Shown: positions 62,085 to 64,000 of the stretch, in pieces
Position numbering within the stretch: the stretch's first letter is position 1
Layout of the letters: each line of letters opens with the position of its first letter
Assembly (NCBI GenBank): GCA_965250205.1
Contig: CBDFNK010000015.1
Location: 53,598 to 117,597 of the forward strand
From: JAHZKN01 sp965250205
GTDB taxonomy: Bacteria > Pseudomonadota > Alphaproteobacteria > Rhizobiales > Hyphomicrobiaceae
Length of the DNA: 64,000 bases
Direction: 5' to 3'
Program-made: the position numbers and the translations under genes
Notes under the pieces: model-generated
Databases searched by the model: none
Told to the model about the DNA's origin: nothing
The model's input: the letters and a program-made list of their open reading frames with translations, nothing else

Positions 62085-63902
62085 GTGTTTTCTTTATTTG
62101 CGCCGCGTGCTTGCAAACTCTACTACGTTTTGTTTTCTGCTTTGCTTCTTGCAAGCTGTGCATCAGAACCTGGAGTATCCATAATAGAGGGATCTCATAG
62201 TAGTGAAACACTCATCACCCCGTTAGACGTAATGGAGCATTGGCAAGAAGAAAAAAACGTAACGACGAAGGTGACGACTGAATTTGTAGACAGCGGTAAG
62301 CCTATAACAAAACAATTACATCTAACGTTCGGCTCCAATGAGCATTCTGGAATAGGCGGAAAAATTCAGCGCACATTAGAACAGCAGCAAATTGAACAAA
62401 CGCAAACAATAACCGAGCATGATGTGCGCTTAGTGAATAAAACCACGGGAGTTCTCACTACAGTGACTCTTCTGGCCGGAACAACAAAAAATCCATGGGA
62501 GCGGCGAACTAAAAAATCCACACCAATACCAACCGGTAGGTTCCGCACACAAGTTAAAGACGTTAGCTATTCCGGCCCTATTGCCGTTAGCGCGTTGATG
62601 ACCGCGCCGGGTGCCAAAAAAACCGTAAACACAACACTGCAATCAAAGAATGGGTCGTTTCAAATCCAATTGAGTAGTTTGGTGCAACAGTTTGGTCAGG
62701 TGCCGCATAAGACAAAGTTAGCCGTCGTTGTGGAGGACGGTGGCCTTAAGCGCCAAGCCAAGGTTACACTCAACCGGGCAAAAATTCGATATATTGTTCA
62801 ACGTGAAAAAGAGTTATCCATCGAACGACAATACGCCGCTGCCGAGCGCAAACTGAAAGAAGAACAAAGAGAAGCAGAGCGCAAAGCGGAACGTGAACAA
62901 GAGCGTCAGGAAGAAGAGATAGAACGCGCAGAACGGGAATTGGAGCGCAGCCGATACGCGTCCAATAACGACAGTAGCAACGACAACTCCAGCCATTGGG
63001 TGCATGCTGCCAATGCAGCGATCAACCAAGCGGCAGACGAAACCATGGCTGCCAGACAGCGCGCCCACGACGCGACTATGGCAGCGCGGCGTGCCAGTCA
63101 AGCAGAGAATGAGCGCCGCGCTGCGGCAAACCGCGAACAGCAGCAGCGTTTCCTGGACGAAAAACGCCAACGGCTCGCCAACAACAATCGCCGCCGCAAA
63201 GAAACGCTTGCTAAAAAACAGAAAGAGTTTCGTGAGCGTATGGCGCGCCTCAAGGCCGAGAGTGAACGCAAACGCGCTGAGTTAGCCAAGAAACGCTACA
63301 AGCAAGCGACCGCCAATTTTGGCGGCGCGGCCTCAAAACCAACCGGATCAATTGCGCCATCTCAAAATGCGGCATTACCAAAAAAATGGGCTGGAGTGAC
63401 GATTGGCGGAAAAGGTGGTGCCAAACCGAGCGCGGCCACTCCACAAAAAACGGCAGCAGCATCTGCAACGCAAAAGATTGCCAAACAACGTGAAGGCACT
63501 TGGGTGCCAGAAGCCTTGGCCTTTTGCTGGCAAACAAAATTCAAAAAATGGATATGCGAGGGGCCAACACAACGGACATTTCCCGACGACAGCTATGAAA
63601 CGGCAAGGACTCAGGCTGGTTGCAAGACAATTCGACATTCTATCCCGTTCAGAAATGCGGTGATCAAAGGAAGTACAAAATGGGGTGTGTTGCTATTCTG
63701 CGATTATGGAGCAGGGATCAGGAAGCGCCAAAGCTGGAACAGAGATATTGCAGCAATGTATGGCTTTTCAAACGAGATCGCGGACACGCGTCAGGCGTAT
63801 CTGTGTCCAGGTAAAGAACCATGGTGCGCGAAGAGCAAGGCACTTAAAGTCGCGCGCTATTCTGACCATAGCCAAGTCGTAATTGATCGGAGAGCGCAAT
63901 GA
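62085..63902 (+). CDS. Unrecognised lipoprotein with coiled coil and Cys-rich C-terminus (605 aa)
   Basis: No family recognised. GTG 62085 (GGGGTGAG upstream) gives a signal peptide with lipobox LLLASC, anchoring Cys25. Residues about 30-240 look beta-rich with Thr/Ser (FRTQVKDVSYSGPIAVSALM). About 245-300 is a highly charged helix, a Glu/Arg/Gln coiled coil; a second helical segment spans about 320-410. The C-terminal ~130 residues form a separate domain with six cysteines (FCWQ, KWICEG, AGCKT, LLFCDYG, YLCPG, PWCAKS), probably disulfide-bonded. The A-rich codon use looks unlike its neighbours. It overlaps the next gene by 4 bp. Confidence 0.78.
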   Translation: MFSLFAPRACKLYYVLFSALLLASCASEPGVSIIEGSHSSETLITPLDVMEHWQEEKNVTTKVTTEFVDSGKPITKQLHLTFGSNEHSGIGGKIQRTLEQQQIEQTQTITEHDVRLVNKTTGVLTTVTLLAGTTKNPWERRTKKSTPIPTGRFRTQVKDVSYSGPIAVSALMTAPGAKKTVNTTLQSKNGSFQIQLSSLVQQFGQVPHKTKLAVVVEDGGLKRQAKVTLNRAKIRYIVQREKELSIERQYAAAERKLKEEQREAERKAEREQERQEEEIERAERELERSRYASNNDSSNDNSSHWVHAANAAINQAADETMAARQRAHDATMAARRASQAENERRAAANREQQQRFLDEKRQRLANNNRRRKETLAKKQKEFRERMARLKAESERKRAELAKKRYKQATANFGGAASKPTGSIAPSQNAALPKKWAGVTIGGKGGAKPSAATPQKTAAASATQKIAKQREGTWVPEALAFCWQTKFKKWICEGPTQRTFPDDSYETARTQAGCKTIRHSIPFRNAVIKGSTKWGVLLFCDYGAGIRKRQSWNRDIAAMYGFSNEIADTRQAYLCPGKEPWCAKSKALKVARYSDHSQVVIDRRAQ

Positions 63903-64000
63903 TATTCCGGACCATGACAGTTGTGGCTCTGCTTTTCTATTCCTTGACACCTGCAACAGCCAACGAGTGCTTGAAAAAGTGGACCTACGAGCATGAAGGC
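63899..64000 (+). CDS. Secreted protein, N-terminus only (runs off window)
   Basis: ATG 63899 overlaps the preceding stop (ATGA). The visible 34 residues are a signal peptide (TMTVVALLFYSLTPATA) followed by NECLKKWTYEHEG. Probably exported and coupled to the 605-residue lipoprotein. No family can be assigned. Confidence 0.65.
   Translation, partial: MIFRTMTVVALLFYSLTPATANECLKKWTYEHEG

Noticed and set aside
1..64000. tRNA and rRNA genes
   Set aside because: Intergenic regions were scanned for T-loop and acceptor patterns; occasional GGTTCG strings lie in repeats or coding regions and do not fold as tRNA.

Overview
The window looks like a chromosomal segment of an alphaproteobacterium of the order Hyphomicrobiales (Rhizobiales). 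The main evidence is the conserved block dusB-ntrB-ntrC-ntrY-ntrX-trkA-aminotransferase-hfq-hflX, the eno-ftsB-(pdhA)-DUF5076-lipA-coq10 neighbourhood, a fused ispDF, Porin_2-type porins with an N-terminal Cys-Cys and short coiled coil, a DksA without the four zinc cysteines, and palindromic intergenic repeats of the rhizobial type. I cannot name the genus. No rRNA or tRNA gene was recognised.

Layout. 0-10 kb: an SDR (cut by the left edge), transketolase, phosphoglycerate kinase (no gap gene between them), thiD, a FadL-type outer-membrane protein with a structured leader, an MFS carrier and a DgcA-like epimerase. 10-20 kb: a 926-residue membrane coiled-coil protein, an Hpt protein, a 2Fe-2S ferredoxin with its reductase, a CelD-like acetyltransferase, an IS1595 element, small membrane and lipoproteins, and a CoxE-like VWA protein. 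20-30 kb: two tandem related porins, a large hairpin array, a ycjX-ycjF pair, a MoxR ATPase and a candidate small RNA. 30-37 kb: dksA, two wrecked insertion sequences (IS481 and IS630), the tungstate transporter tupBCA, and a five-gene operon GFA-queC-queE-queD-queF for 7-deazaguanine (queuosine precursor) synthesis. 37-48 kb: eno, ftsB, a degenerate pyruvate dehydrogenase E1-alpha-like gene, DUF5076, two lipoproteins, lipA, coq10, a second hairpin array, a pentapeptide-repeat protein, cinA, a MarR regulator and ispDF. 48-60.5 kb: the nitrogen two-component block, trkA, hfq and hflX. The right edge carries a FAD monooxygenase and an unrecognised lipoprotein overlapping a secreted-protein gene that runs off the window.

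The most unusual content is the repeat landscape. Several families of palindromic repeats (here called REP-A, REP-B, a two-hairpin element and a 25-bp hairpin) lie between genes. Many copies start exactly at, or supply, a stop codon. The 25-bp hairpin has conserved outer arms (CCAACAC/GTGTTGG) but exchangeable, compensating inner arms. It forms two long arrays in opposite orientation and has been inserted into the middle of REP-A and REP-B copies. This nested, self-multiplying hairpin system is the best candidate for something undescribed. Other points of interest are a QueD whose usual catalytic cysteine is asparagine, the E1-alpha relic standing where a full pdh operon is expected, and a possible C-rich sRNA upstream of moxR.
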